Origin: a virus
Length of the DNA stretch: 64,000 bases
IMG/VR virus record: IMGVR_UViG_3300021599_001992
Coordinates: 22,066 to 86,065 of that record
Strand: one strand, 5' to 3'
The first letter of the stretch is position 1. Each line of letters starts with the position of its first letter. The position numbers and the translations under genes were made by a program. The notes beneath the pieces are model-generated. The model had not been told where the DNA came from and searched no databases. It worked only from the letters and a program-made list of their open reading frames with translations. Positions 34,577-43,800 of the stretch are shown here, one piece after another.

Positions 34577-35944
34577 ATGGAAGAAAAGAATTTTGGTTAC
34601 TTAGGATTATCATTTCAACAATCGTTAATTAAATCTATCGTAGAAGATAAGAAATACGGCGAAACTATTATAGACGTATTAGATAGTAAGTATTTTGATA
34701 ATGTATCCTTAAGATTCATAATGGAAAATATTAAGGAATTGTATAGAACATATAATTTTATTCCTGATTACAGTACCATTACACAAAAAATTATCGCAGA
34801 AGGTGGTAATAATAGAATTCATACTGATACATTAGATGTAATTAGAAAAGATGAAAAAGAGGTTCCATACGTAAAAGACACTGCTTTAAATTTTTGTAAA
34901 CAACAAAATCTGAAAAGGGAACTTAAGATTGTTGAAAATATCATTCAGAATGGTGAGTTTGAATCTTATAGTAAGATAGAAGAAATCATAAAAAAGGCGT
35001 TACAAGTTGGAATTACAAACGAAGAGGCAGTTGATGTTTTCCATAATATTGATGAGGCTCTTGAAAAAGACAATAGACATCCCATTCCTACAGGAATTGT
35101 AGGTGTTGACAATTTATTGAATGGTGGATTAGGAAGAGGTGAATTGGGTGTTGTTTTGGCTCCAACAGGCACAGGTAAAACAACCTTGTTAACAAAATTT
35201 GCCAATACTGCTTTTAATCACGATTTCAATGTTGTACAAATATTTTTTGAAGACAACCCAGGTAATATAAAAAGAAAACACTACACCATATGGTCAGGTG
35301 TTGCTCCAGATTTACAACCTGAATTCAAAGAGGATGTAAAATCAAAAGTAGACGATGCACAAACAAGATCTAAAGGGTCAATCAAATTATTAAAATTACC
35401 ATCTGATAATATTACTATTTCAGAAATAAAAAGTAGATTGAGAAAATTGATCAGTGATGGTTTTAAAGTTGATTTATTGATCATAGACTATGTGGATTGT
35501 ATATCACCTGAAAGAACCGCATTAGGTGAAGAATGGAAGGGAGAAGGGTCTATCATGAGAAGTTTAGAGTCTATGACTGGTGAGTTCGATATTGCTATTT
35601 GGACAGCAACACAAGGTAATAGAGAATCAATATCATCTGAAGTTGTAAATAGTGACCAGATGGGAGGATCAATTAAAAAGGCACAAATTGCACACGTAAT
35701 ACTTTCTATAGCTAAAACATTAGAACAAAAAGAAAATAATTTGGCAACTTTAACACTTCTTAAATCTCGTATAGGTAGAGATGGTGTAATATTCCAAAAT
35801 TGTAAATTCAACAATGAACTATTGGTAATTGATACCGATTCACAAAATACTCTTCTCGGATTTGAGCAAGAGCAAGTTCAGAAAAGATCAAATAGAGCGG
35901 CAGAAGTCTATAGAAACAGACAACAAAGAGTTAATAATAATTAA
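34577..35944 (+). CDS. 41: Replicative DNA helicase (gp41/DnaB-like)
   Basis: 455 residues, close to T4 gp41 (475). It is the hexameric helicase that unwinds the fork. The N-terminal helical domain (about 1-160) precedes IPTGIVGVDNLLNGGLGRGELGVVL, Walker A APTGTGKTT (195-203), a glutamate switch (IFFEDNPG), Walker B DLLIIDYVD (299-307), and an H4-like segment AIWTATQGNRES. The C-terminal strands (THVILS-type: IAHVILSIAKT, LLKSRIGRDGVIFQN) are as in RecA-fold DnaB helicases. The C-terminal tail is basic and Arg/Asn rich. No primase gene lies in the window. Confidence 0.92.
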   Translation: MEEKNFGYLGLSFQQSLIKSIVEDKKYGETIIDVLDSKYFDNVSLRFIMENIKELYRTYNFIPDYSTITQKIIAEGGNNRIHTDTLDVIRKDEKEVPYVKDTALNFCKQQNLKRELKIVENIIQNGEFESYSKIEEIIKKALQVGITNEEAVDVFHNIDEALEKDNRHPIPTGIVGVDNLLNGGLGRGELGVVLAPTGTGKTTLLTKFANTAFNHDFNVVQIFFEDNPGNIKRKHYTIWSGVAPDLQPEFKEDVKSKVDDAQTRSKGSIKLLKLPSDNITISEIKSRLRKLISDGFKVDLLIIDYVDCISPERTALGEEWKGEGSIMRSLESMTGEFDIAIWTATQGNRESISSEVVNSDQMGGSIKKAQIAHVILSIAKTLEQKENNLATLTLLKSRIGRDGVIFQNCKFNNELLVIDTDSQNTLLGFEQEQVQKRSNRAAEVYRNRQQRVNNN

Positions 35945-35961
35945 AAAATAAAATAAACAAA

Positions 35962-38223
35962 ATGCAGAAAGGTAAAAAATTTTTGAGCGACTTAAAATTA
36001 CATTCCGACTATTTCAAATGGATGGAGGATAAAAGTAGATACGAAACATGGGAAGAAGCATGTGAAAACATAATTGATGGACACAGAAAGAAATATGTGA
36101 AATATTCAAAAGAAATTGAATCATATTTACAATCTGCGGTAGAAAGTATGAAAGACCAAGTAGTTTTGGCATCACAAAGAAATCTACAGTATAGACATGA
36201 ACAGATTATGAAACATAATACAAGAATGTTTAACTGTACATCAGGACACATTGCACGTAATAGAGTATTCCAAGAAATTTTTTATTTGGCACTTAGTGGA
36301 TGTGGTTTTGGTGGAGGTCTTTTAATTCCATTTGTTAATAATCTCAGTAGATTACATAAAAGAACAAAAGGAACAAAAACATTCGTAATTCAAGATAGTA
36401 TCGAAGGATGGGCAGATTCACTTGGAGTTTTAATGTCATCTTATTTTGTTGATGATCAACCATTTCCTGAATATGCTGGATATGAAGTAAGATTTGATTA
36501 TTCTCAAATTAGAGAAAAAGGATCATTCATTAGTGGGGGTTTTAAAGCACCAGGACATGAGGGATTGAAACAATCATTAGAAAAAATTGAAACTTTAATT
36601 GAAAAGTGGATAGTAAATGAAGGTGATAAAATTAGACCGATTTTAGCGTTTGATATTATTTGTCATTCAGCTGATGCGGTATTATCAGGTGGTGTTAGAC
36701 GTTCGGCACTTAATATGATTGTCGACCCTAATGACGATGAAATGATTCATGCAAAAACAGGTAACTGGTTTATTGAGAATCCACAAAGAGGTAGAAGTAA
36801 CAACTCTGTATTATTATTGAGAAGTGAAGTAACTAAAGATCAGTTTGAATACTTGGTTAAATTAAACGATGGTGCAAATGATATTGGATTTGTTTTTGCA
36901 AACAGTTGGTTTGATATGTTTAATCCTTGTTTTGAAATTTTGAAGATTCCTGTATTAGATAATATCGACTTCTCAAAAATTCACTATGATGATATTGAAG
37001 AATATGTAAAGACAAATAAAAATAAGTTCGGTATTCAAGGATGTAATCTTAGTGAAATTAATGCCGAAAAGTGTACAACAAAAGACAAATTTTTGAAGGC
37101 ATGTAAAGATGCATCGATTTTAGGTACATTACAAGCGGGATATACAGATTTTCCTTATTTAGGTGAAACCTCAAAAAAGATTTTTGAAAGAGAGGCATTA
37201 CTTGGCGTTAGTATCACAGGTTGGATGAATAACCCTAAGTTATTTAACGCAGAATTATTAGAAGAAGGTGCTCAAGTTGTAAAAGACACAAATAAAGAAC
37301 TCGCATTTTTAATTGATATCAATCAAGCAGCAAGAACCACTTGTGTAAAACCATCAGGTAACGCTTCAGTTGTTTTAGGTACCGCTTCAGGTATTCATCC
37401 TGAACACTCTGAAAAATATTTCCGTATCATGCAATTGAACAAGGAGAGTAACACGGCTAAGTGGTTAGAAGAGAATATGTCATTTTTATTAGAAGACAGT
37501 GTTTGGTCATCTACCAAATCGGACTATGTTGTTTTCGTACCTGTAGAAAATCCAAAAAATGGATTGTTTAAAAAAGATATGAAAGGGGTAAAACATCTTG
37601 AAATTATTAAACTGGTACAACAACATTGGGTAAATGCAGGCACTAACCCTGAATTATGTACATACTCACCTGTAAATCATAATACGTCTTGTACTGTTAT
37701 TATTGATGATAAGGATTCGATAATTGAGTACATATGGAGAGAAAGAGACTTCTTTACCGCAGTTAGTTTCATTTCTGATTACGGTGACAAAGATTTCAAC
37801 CAAGCACCTTTTACATCAGTTTTAAATCTTGATGAAATTGTTTCGGTATATGGTAAAGGATCAATACTTGCTTCAGGGTTGGTTGTTGATGGATTACACT
37901 ATTTTAATAATAATTTATGGTCCGCATGTGATCATCTATTAGATAGTTCCAATCCTATTACAGGTAATAGAGAACAAGTTCTATTGAAAAAATATTGGAT
38001 AGAAAGAGCTAAAAAGTTTGCTAAGAATTATTTCAAAGGTGACTTAAAGAAAATGGTATATTGTTTAAAAGACATCCATTTATTCCACAAGTGGGAAACT
38101 GTTACTCGTCAATTCAAAGAAGTGAATTTTGGTGAAATTTTAGATAAACCACAATACAAAGACATCAGTGATTTCGCTTCTATGGCTTGTAGTGGTGGAT
38201 CATGTGAGATTACTAAAATATGA
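35962..38223 (+). CDS. nrdJ: Ribonucleotide reductase, class II (adenosylcobalamin-dependent, NrdJ)
   Basis: 753 residues, close to the monomeric Lactobacillus leichmannii enzyme (739). It reduces ribonucleotides to deoxyribonucleotides with a B12-derived radical, without a small subunit. First redox Cys: FNCTSGH (Cys92). Thiyl-radical site: NPCFEI (Cys323, with Asn321 and Glu325). Second redox Cys: GCNLSEIN (Cys361); it is separated from the thiyl site by 38 residues, more than the usual roughly 11, because of an insertion (LDNIDFSKIHYDDIEEYVKT). C-terminal shuttle Cys pair: CSGGSC (Cys743, Cys748). The phosphate-binding PSGNASVVLG loop is present. The gene overlaps the next one (ATGA). Confidence 0.93.
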   Translation: MQKGKKFLSDLKLHSDYFKWMEDKSRYETWEEACENIIDGHRKKYVKYSKEIESYLQSAVESMKDQVVLASQRNLQYRHEQIMKHNTRMFNCTSGHIARNRVFQEIFYLALSGCGFGGGLLIPFVNNLSRLHKRTKGTKTFVIQDSIEGWADSLGVLMSSYFVDDQPFPEYAGYEVRFDYSQIREKGSFISGGFKAPGHEGLKQSLEKIETLIEKWIVNEGDKIRPILAFDIICHSADAVLSGGVRRSALNMIVDPNDDEMIHAKTGNWFIENPQRGRSNNSVLLLRSEVTKDQFEYLVKLNDGANDIGFVFANSWFDMFNPCFEILKIPVLDNIDFSKIHYDDIEEYVKTNKNKFGIQGCNLSEINAEKCTTKDKFLKACKDASILGTLQAGYTDFPYLGETSKKIFEREALLGVSITGWMNNPKLFNAELLEEGAQVVKDTNKELAFLIDINQAARTTCVKPSGNASVVLGTASGIHPEHSEKYFRIMQLNKESNTAKWLEENMSFLLEDSVWSSTKSDYVVFVPVENPKNGLFKKDMKGVKHLEIIKLVQQHWVNAGTNPELCTYSPVNHNTSCTVIIDDKDSIIEYIWRERDFFTAVSFISDYGDKDFNQAPFTSVLNLDEIVSVYGKGSILASGLVVDGLHYFNNNLWSACDHLLDSSNPITGNREQVLLKKYWIERAKKFAKNYFKGDLKKMVYCLKDIHLFHKWETVTRQFKEVNFGEILDKPQYKDISDFASMACSGGSCEITKI

Positions 38224-38420
38224 GTAAACTAATAGAAGGAATAGATTATGAAATTGAAAAGAAGTCGGGACTAATGATCCTGACTTCTTCTTTTTTAAGT
38301 AAAAGAGGTTATTGTTGTGGTAATAAATGTAAAAATTGTCCATATGAACCTAAAGGACTAAGAGGTAACAAAATATTAGGTAACCCCGACTCACTTAAGG
38401 ATCAGAATAAATCCACCTAA
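38220..38420 (+). CDS. Small Cys-rich protein, DUF5522-like
   Basis: 66 residues. The central motif RGYCCGNKCKNCPY (four Cys) after a LIEGIDYEIEKKSGLMILTSS opening matches the small family DUF5522, which I know mainly from Bacteroidota; the Cys residues probably bind metal. Its start overlaps the ribonucleotide reductase stop (ATGA), so it is coupled to it. A terminator-like hairpin lies inside its coding sequence (38259-38296), which should limit its expression. Function is unknown; the link to a redox or metal role beside the reductase is only suggestive. Likely captured from a host. Confidence 0.72.
   Translation: MSKLIEGIDYEIEKKSGLMILTSSFLSKRGYCCGNKCKNCPYEPKGLRGNKILGNPDSLKDQNKST
38259..38296 (+). 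terminator. Terminator-like hairpin inside the DUF5522-like gene
   Basis: Stem AAGAAGTCGGG / CCTGACTTCTT (11 pairs, one G-U), loop ACTAATGAT, then C and six T. It has the full form of an intrinsic terminator but lies at about codons 14-26 of the 66-codon frame. It may end the replication transcript, with occasional read-through, or be controlled by translation of the short frame. Confidence 0.65.
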
Positions 38421-38452
38421 GACTCGATAATATTTGGGGTGAATATCGAGTC
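38421..38452 (+). terminator. Hairpin after DUF5522-like gene
   Basis: Perfect 9-base stem GACTCGATA / TATCGAGTC with a 14-base loop, directly after the stop codon, followed by an A/T-rich stretch with short T-runs (CACTATTTTATTTATT). Weak terminator or mRNA-end structure. Confidence 0.6.
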
Positions 38453-38486
38453 ACTATTTTATTTATTACCATTTTTCTAATCTTTA

Positions 38487-38495
38487 TATTTATTA
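38487..38495 (+). promoter_or_regulatory. TATTTATTA box before gp25-like gene
   Basis: Copy of the recurring motif ending two bases before the ATG at 38498. Confidence 0.4.
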
Positions 38496-38497
38496 AT

Positions 38498-38950
38498 ATG
38501 ATTAAAAAATTTGGTATTGATTTCCCATTTAGAGACAGCGTCAGGGGTGATTTTTTCTCTATGACAGAAACACCTGAAAGAGAAATCAGAGCCAATCTAA
38601 TACATTTATTATTAACGAGGAAAGGAAGTAGATATTTTTTACCTGAATTTGGAACAAGATTATATGAGTATATTTTTGATCAAAATGATATGGTAACACA
38701 TACTTTAATAGAAGAAGAAATTAGAGAGGGTGTTAAAAAATTTATACCAAACCTTGATATAAATTCTATAAACATAGTATCAGCAGATCAAGATCCTGAT
38801 GAAGATAGATTATATTCGGAGGATGAAGACCAAAGATTATTCAGAGTTTCGGATGCTTCAAATAAACCATATACAGCTAAAGTGAAAATAGATTATACCG
38901 TAAATAATGGTGCATTTTCATCTTCTGATTTCATAATTATTAATATATAA
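38498..38950 (+). CDS. 25: Baseplate wedge protein gp25-like
   Basis: 150 residues (T4 gp25 is 132). The GPW/gp25 pattern is clear: IRANLIHLLLTRKGSRYFLPEFGTRLYEYIFD, followed by a helix with EEEIREGVKKFIPNLDIN and strands KVKIDYTV. The protein is the inner wedge subunit that starts sheath polymerisation; its EFGTRL core contacts the sheath. The next gene begins one base after the stop. It opens the second, baseplate-rich tail operon. Confidence 0.92.
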   Translation: MIKKFGIDFPFRDSVRGDFFSMTETPEREIRANLIHLLLTRKGSRYFLPEFGTRLYEYIFDQNDMVTHTLIEEEIREGVKKFIPNLDINSINIVSADQDPDEDRLYSEDEDQRLFRVSDASNKPYTAKVKIDYTVNNGAFSSSDFIIINI

Positions 38951-38951
38951 A

Positions 38952-40787
38952 ATGGCAAGTAAAAAAATATCATATTCGGTAAGGGATTTTGCAGGATTAA
39001 GACAAGAGTTAACAACACTCTTTAAAAATTATTATCCTGACTTGGTTAAAAATACAAATGATGCGTCAATTTTTTCTGTGATGCTTGATTTGAATGCTGC
39101 GGTTGCGGATAACTTACATCATCATATTGATAGAGTTTGGCAAGAAACAATGTTAGATTTCGCACAACAGAGACAATCTTTATTTCATATTGCTAAAACA
39201 TATGGAATAAGATTACCTGGTGTTAGACCATCTGTTGCATTATGTGATTTTTCAATAAGCGTTCCAGTTAAAGGAGATAAAGAAGATGAAAGTTATTTAG
39301 GTGTTTTAAAAGCAGGTGCACAAGTATCGGGGGGAGGACAAATATTTGAAACGATAGAAGATTGTGATTTCTCTAATCCATTTAATAGTAAAGGAGAACC
39401 AAATAGGTTGAAAATTCCAATATTCGATGCAAATAATAGATTACAATCATATAGAATCACTAAAAGAGAGGCTGTTGTTAATGGGGTTACAAGAATTTTT
39501 AGAAAAGTAATTACACAATTGGATCAGAAACCATTTTTAAAAATTTATTTACCTGAACAAAATGTTTTAGGTGTTACATCGGTTATACATAAAGAAGGAA
39601 CAACATTTGCTGGAAACCCAACATCAACAGAATTTGATAGTTCGGTTAATAAATGGTATGAAGTGAAATCTTTAATTGAAGATAGAGTCTTTATACAAGA
39701 CCCAACATCGGCATCAGACTCACAAAATTTAAAGGCTGGAAAGTTTATAAATGTTTCAAATAAGTTTATTACTGAATACACACCGGAAAATTATTTTCTA
39801 TTAACTTTTGGATCGGGTACGGTAAATCCTTTAGATAATTTAGACAATTACATCAATAACCAAATGAAAGTTAATATTGCAACTTATCTAAATAACTTTT
39901 CATTAGGTTCGGTTCCAAAAAATAATACAACATTGTTTATAAAATATAGAGTTGGTGGCGGTAAAGAAACTAACTTAGGTGTTAATGTTATTACAAATGT
40001 TGATGATGTTGAATTCAATGTAAATGGACCCAATTCAAGTATTAATACACAGGTTATTAATTCATTGACCGTAACAAATATCACACCGGCAGTGGGTGGT
40101 TCAGACCAACCTACCATAGAAGAAATAAGAAATATGGTGGCATATAACTTTGCGGCACAAAATAGGGCAGTTACATTAAATGATTATAAATCAATTATTG
40201 AAACTATGCCGGCAACATTCGGAGCACCAGCAAAAGTTAATGTAATGGAAGAAAATAATAAGATAAAAGTTAATCTATTATCTTATGACGATAAAGGTAA
40301 TTTAACAAATATTGTTTCTAACACATTGAAATCAAATATTTTAAATTATCTAACGGAATATAAAATGATAAACGATTTTATTGAAATTGTTAGTGGTCAA
40401 GTTATTGATTTAAGTTTGAATATTGATATTAATATTGATAGAAATTTTAATCAAACAGAAATTATACGAGAAACAATAGATACTGTAATTGATTATTTTT
40501 CAATAGATAAAAGAAAAATGGGAGACCCTCTTTTTGTAGGTAAACTAATGAGAGATATTGGAAATGTTACAGGTGTTGAAAACGTTATTGAAATTAAAGT
40601 ATTCAATAAAATAGGAGGTCAATATTCAACTGCACAAGTCATACAACCATACCTCGATCCTGCAACTAAAGAGATTAAACAAACTGATATGACAATAAGA
40701 ATGGCGTCTAATCAAATCTTCCAAATTCGTTTTCCTGAAAAAGATATCTCAGTAAGGGTAAGAACCGTAGAAAACAATACATTTTAA
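38952..40787 (+). CDS. 6: Baseplate wedge protein gp6-like
   Basis: 611 residues (T4 gp6 is 660). The opening (SYSVRDFAGLRQELTTLFKNYYPDLVKNTNDASIFSVMLDLNAAVADNLHHHIDRVWQE..AQQRQSLFHIAKTYG) is characteristic of gp6/J-type wedge proteins, which dimerise to close the ring around the hub. The centre (VGGSDQPTIEEIRNMVAYNFAAQNRAVTLNDYKSIIETMP) and the late ISLNIDINID-type strands with FVGKLMRDIGNVTGVENVIEI also fit. It directly follows gp25, as gp6 does in related phages, and probably interacts with gp25 and the following large protein. Confidence 0.92.
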   Translation: MASKKISYSVRDFAGLRQELTTLFKNYYPDLVKNTNDASIFSVMLDLNAAVADNLHHHIDRVWQETMLDFAQQRQSLFHIAKTYGIRLPGVRPSVALCDFSISVPVKGDKEDESYLGVLKAGAQVSGGGQIFETIEDCDFSNPFNSKGEPNRLKIPIFDANNRLQSYRITKREAVVNGVTRIFRKVITQLDQKPFLKIYLPEQNVLGVTSVIHKEGTTFAGNPTSTEFDSSVNKWYEVKSLIEDRVFIQDPTSASDSQNLKAGKFINVSNKFITEYTPENYFLLTFGSGTVNPLDNLDNYINNQMKVNIATYLNNFSLGSVPKNNTTLFIKYRVGGGKETNLGVNVITNVDDVEFNVNGPNSSINTQVINSLTVTNITPAVGGSDQPTIEEIRNMVAYNFAAQNRAVTLNDYKSIIETMPATFGAPAKVNVMEENNKIKVNLLSYDDKGNLTNIVSNTLKSNILNYLTEYKMINDFIEIVSGQVIDLSLNIDINIDRNFNQTEIIRETIDTVIDYFSIDKRKMGDPLFVGKLMRDIGNVTGVENVIEIKVFNKIGGQYSTAQVIQPYLDPATKEIKQTDMTIRMASNQIFQIRFPEKDISVRVRTVENNTF

Positions 40788-40827
40788 ATTCTTTTTTGAT
40801 TATAATAATAGAAAATTCCATCTTTTC

Positions 40828-40836
40828 TATTTATTA
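40828..40836 (+). promoter_or_regulatory. TATTTATTA box before 40842 gene
   Basis: Copy of the recurring motif, five bases before the ATG. Confidence 0.4.
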
Positions 40837-40841
40837 TAAGA

Positions 40842-43800
40842 ATGATACAAAAACATAGAATATCAACAGATATCGGTCGAGATAAAAAAATTTTAGTCGA
40901 ACTAAATCAAAATTTCGACTTACTTGAAATTTTATCATTAAAATTCAGTCAAAAAGATATATACGCCTCAGTTTGCTCTGATTATGGAGTAGTGTGTGGT
41001 AGAATTAGTGTAAATGACGGATTTGGTGTTCCAAACGCAAAAGTTTCAATTTTCATACCATTATCAGATGAAGATAGTGATGATCCTGTTATTTCAGAAC
41101 TATATCCATTTAAAAAAGTTAACGATAAGAATGAGGAAGGTTATAGATACAATCTATTACCAAGTAGAAAACAACACGGTGGTCATGAACCAACCGGTAC
41201 TTTCCCTGATCAATTGGACATAATGACAAGGGAAGAGGTATTAGAGGTATATGAAAAATACTACAAATACACCGTCAAAACTAACGAAGCGGGTGATTTT
41301 ATGATATGGGGTGTTCCTGTTGGAGAACAGGTTTTACACGTAGATGTGGACTTATCAGATGTTGGATGTTTTTCATTAAGACCGTATGATTTTATAAAAC
41401 AAGGAGAAGGTGTGGATAAATTTAAAAATTCTTACACTTTTAAAGCGTCACCCGATCTCGATTCTTTACCACAAATAAAAAGATTTGATAAAAATATTAT
41501 AGTATATCCTTTTTGGGGTAATGAAGATTTATGTGAAATAGGTATCACAAGAACAGATTTCGATTTATCGGAAGTAGGTGTAAAAATTGAACCAAAGGCA
41601 TATTTGATCGGAGGTATCTACACTGATACTGGAAAAAATAGTGTAAACAAGAATTGTGATGTAAGAAGAAAAATGGGTAGAAAATGCGACTTAACCACAA
41701 AAACGGGTAAGATCGAAGCAATAAGATTTACAACAGAAAGAGATCAAAATAATCGACCAATATTGGAGGTTTATCAAATAGATGAAGATATACCCGAGGA
41801 TGGTGGGTTTGTATTTCCACTACCCATGAACATGGAATATGTGTACACAAATGAATTCGGTGAACTTGAAGTTACAAATGACACAAACAAAGGAATTCCA
41901 ACTGCAGCGTGTTATAGGTTTAGGTTTAGTATGGATGATCAAGGTAACGAAAGAGTTAGAAAAACTGCGAAGTTTTTGGTTCCAAACATTAGAGAATATA
42001 TCGGTTCTCAAACGGCTATTTCATATTCTTTTTCAACAAATTGGAAAGAATATCCCCTACAAGCGGTTAGTGCCGATTCAGATAAAGGAATATTATATAA
42101 TGTAGATGGTCAGTATTATCCAAGAGATTATTTTTACAGATTTTCATATAACAAAGTTTATACCGTTTCGTCATTTCACAGTATGTTTTATGAAAAATCA
42201 ACTTTTAGAAATGATAGATATTTGGGTATAAAAGAAATTGTACCTGCGGAAGAAGAAGATTGTACTGAATATGTTACCCCACCAACAAATTTTGGTAACA
42301 TGAATGTTACCTTCACATTAATATTGGCACAATTTTTATTAATCTTAGAAAATATTTTACTTTTTATAACTTTAATAATTCAAAATTCATTATCGAGATT
42401 ATTTTTTAATTTGGGTAGGGCGGTGGATACGTGGCCGGTTAGAGAAGTTGGTATTGCAATAAAAAGATTTGCATATGTGTTTCAGGAAGAAAACCAAAGA
42501 ACATTAGCATTAATAACATATCCTGAGTGTGAATCTTGTGATGAAGACAATGTGAATAATACGGTTCCACAAAATACGACCACATATTGTGAAGTTGGTT
42601 CGGTAACAGTGTTAGGTATAACACCAGGTGGACAACACGAACAATTTTTTAATGGGGCAATTTCAGGCACACCAATAAATGTTATTCATAATCTTGGTGC
42701 AAACCCAACTATAAAAGTTTATGTGTGGGATGGTAGTGCATATGTACAACTTGTTGATTATTTTTATCCTAATGATCCTGGAACAAATAATACATTTTGG
42801 ATATCAGGTAGAACAAATACAACCAATTTTAATCTTTACATGAATTACACAACCCCAATTAATGGGTATGTGAGAGTAGAGGGAACACCTTCAGTGACTT
42901 TAGCAACTTCAGGTCTCGATAATACAATACCAACTTGTACTAATCCGTCTCCATATGATACACCAACAGGATTCACTATGTCAAATCCAACGGATTATGT
43001 GGATTTCTTATCAAAACAAAACAATTATATTTTACAATCATCAAGTGGTTTGATATATGAATTAAATTCAACAGGAACAAGATATTTTTCAACAGTCGGT
43101 GGTTTTTTAGTTTTATTTGATGAAAACTCAACAATACAAACAACAGAAACTTTTACAATTCTTGATAAGAATACAAAATACATTAATAGTGATGCCACAG
43201 TGGAGGATGGTTGTGATATATACGACACACCATATGATGAAACTTTAATATCATACTACTACACAGGTGTAACAAGACCAACTGAAAACACATCAACAGG
43301 TAATAGTATGCCCGCTGGTAAAATAGTACCATCCTCTTACGTTGGGGGTACAAATGTAACCGCCACAAACTTATCAAATGATGACGGGGTTATTAGAGTT
43401 ACTGATGGTAGTAATAAATGTGACTGTGACTTATTTTATTATAAAGACAAGGATAATCGTAGTGACATATATCCATTAGCAAGTAGATTTGTAGGAGATG
43501 ACTTTGATGATTATTTTGTTAGAAAAACACCAAGTGGTCAATCAGAATTTAGAGACGGAATTTTTTATTTTGTACCCGGCGCACAAACTAATACAAGAGT
43601 AATACAAATTATTAAAGAATACATAAGAAGAAAAAGAGTTGCAAAATTATTTTGTGGAGGAATTGTAAATTATTCTTTCGTAGATAATTGGTTAAGCGGA
43701 TCTTTATATTTTTTCCAATTTAAAGGTAAGAAAAATAAAGTATGTGATAGAATCATTTATACAAAAACACTGACAACAGAAGAAGGTGATATATTTTATG

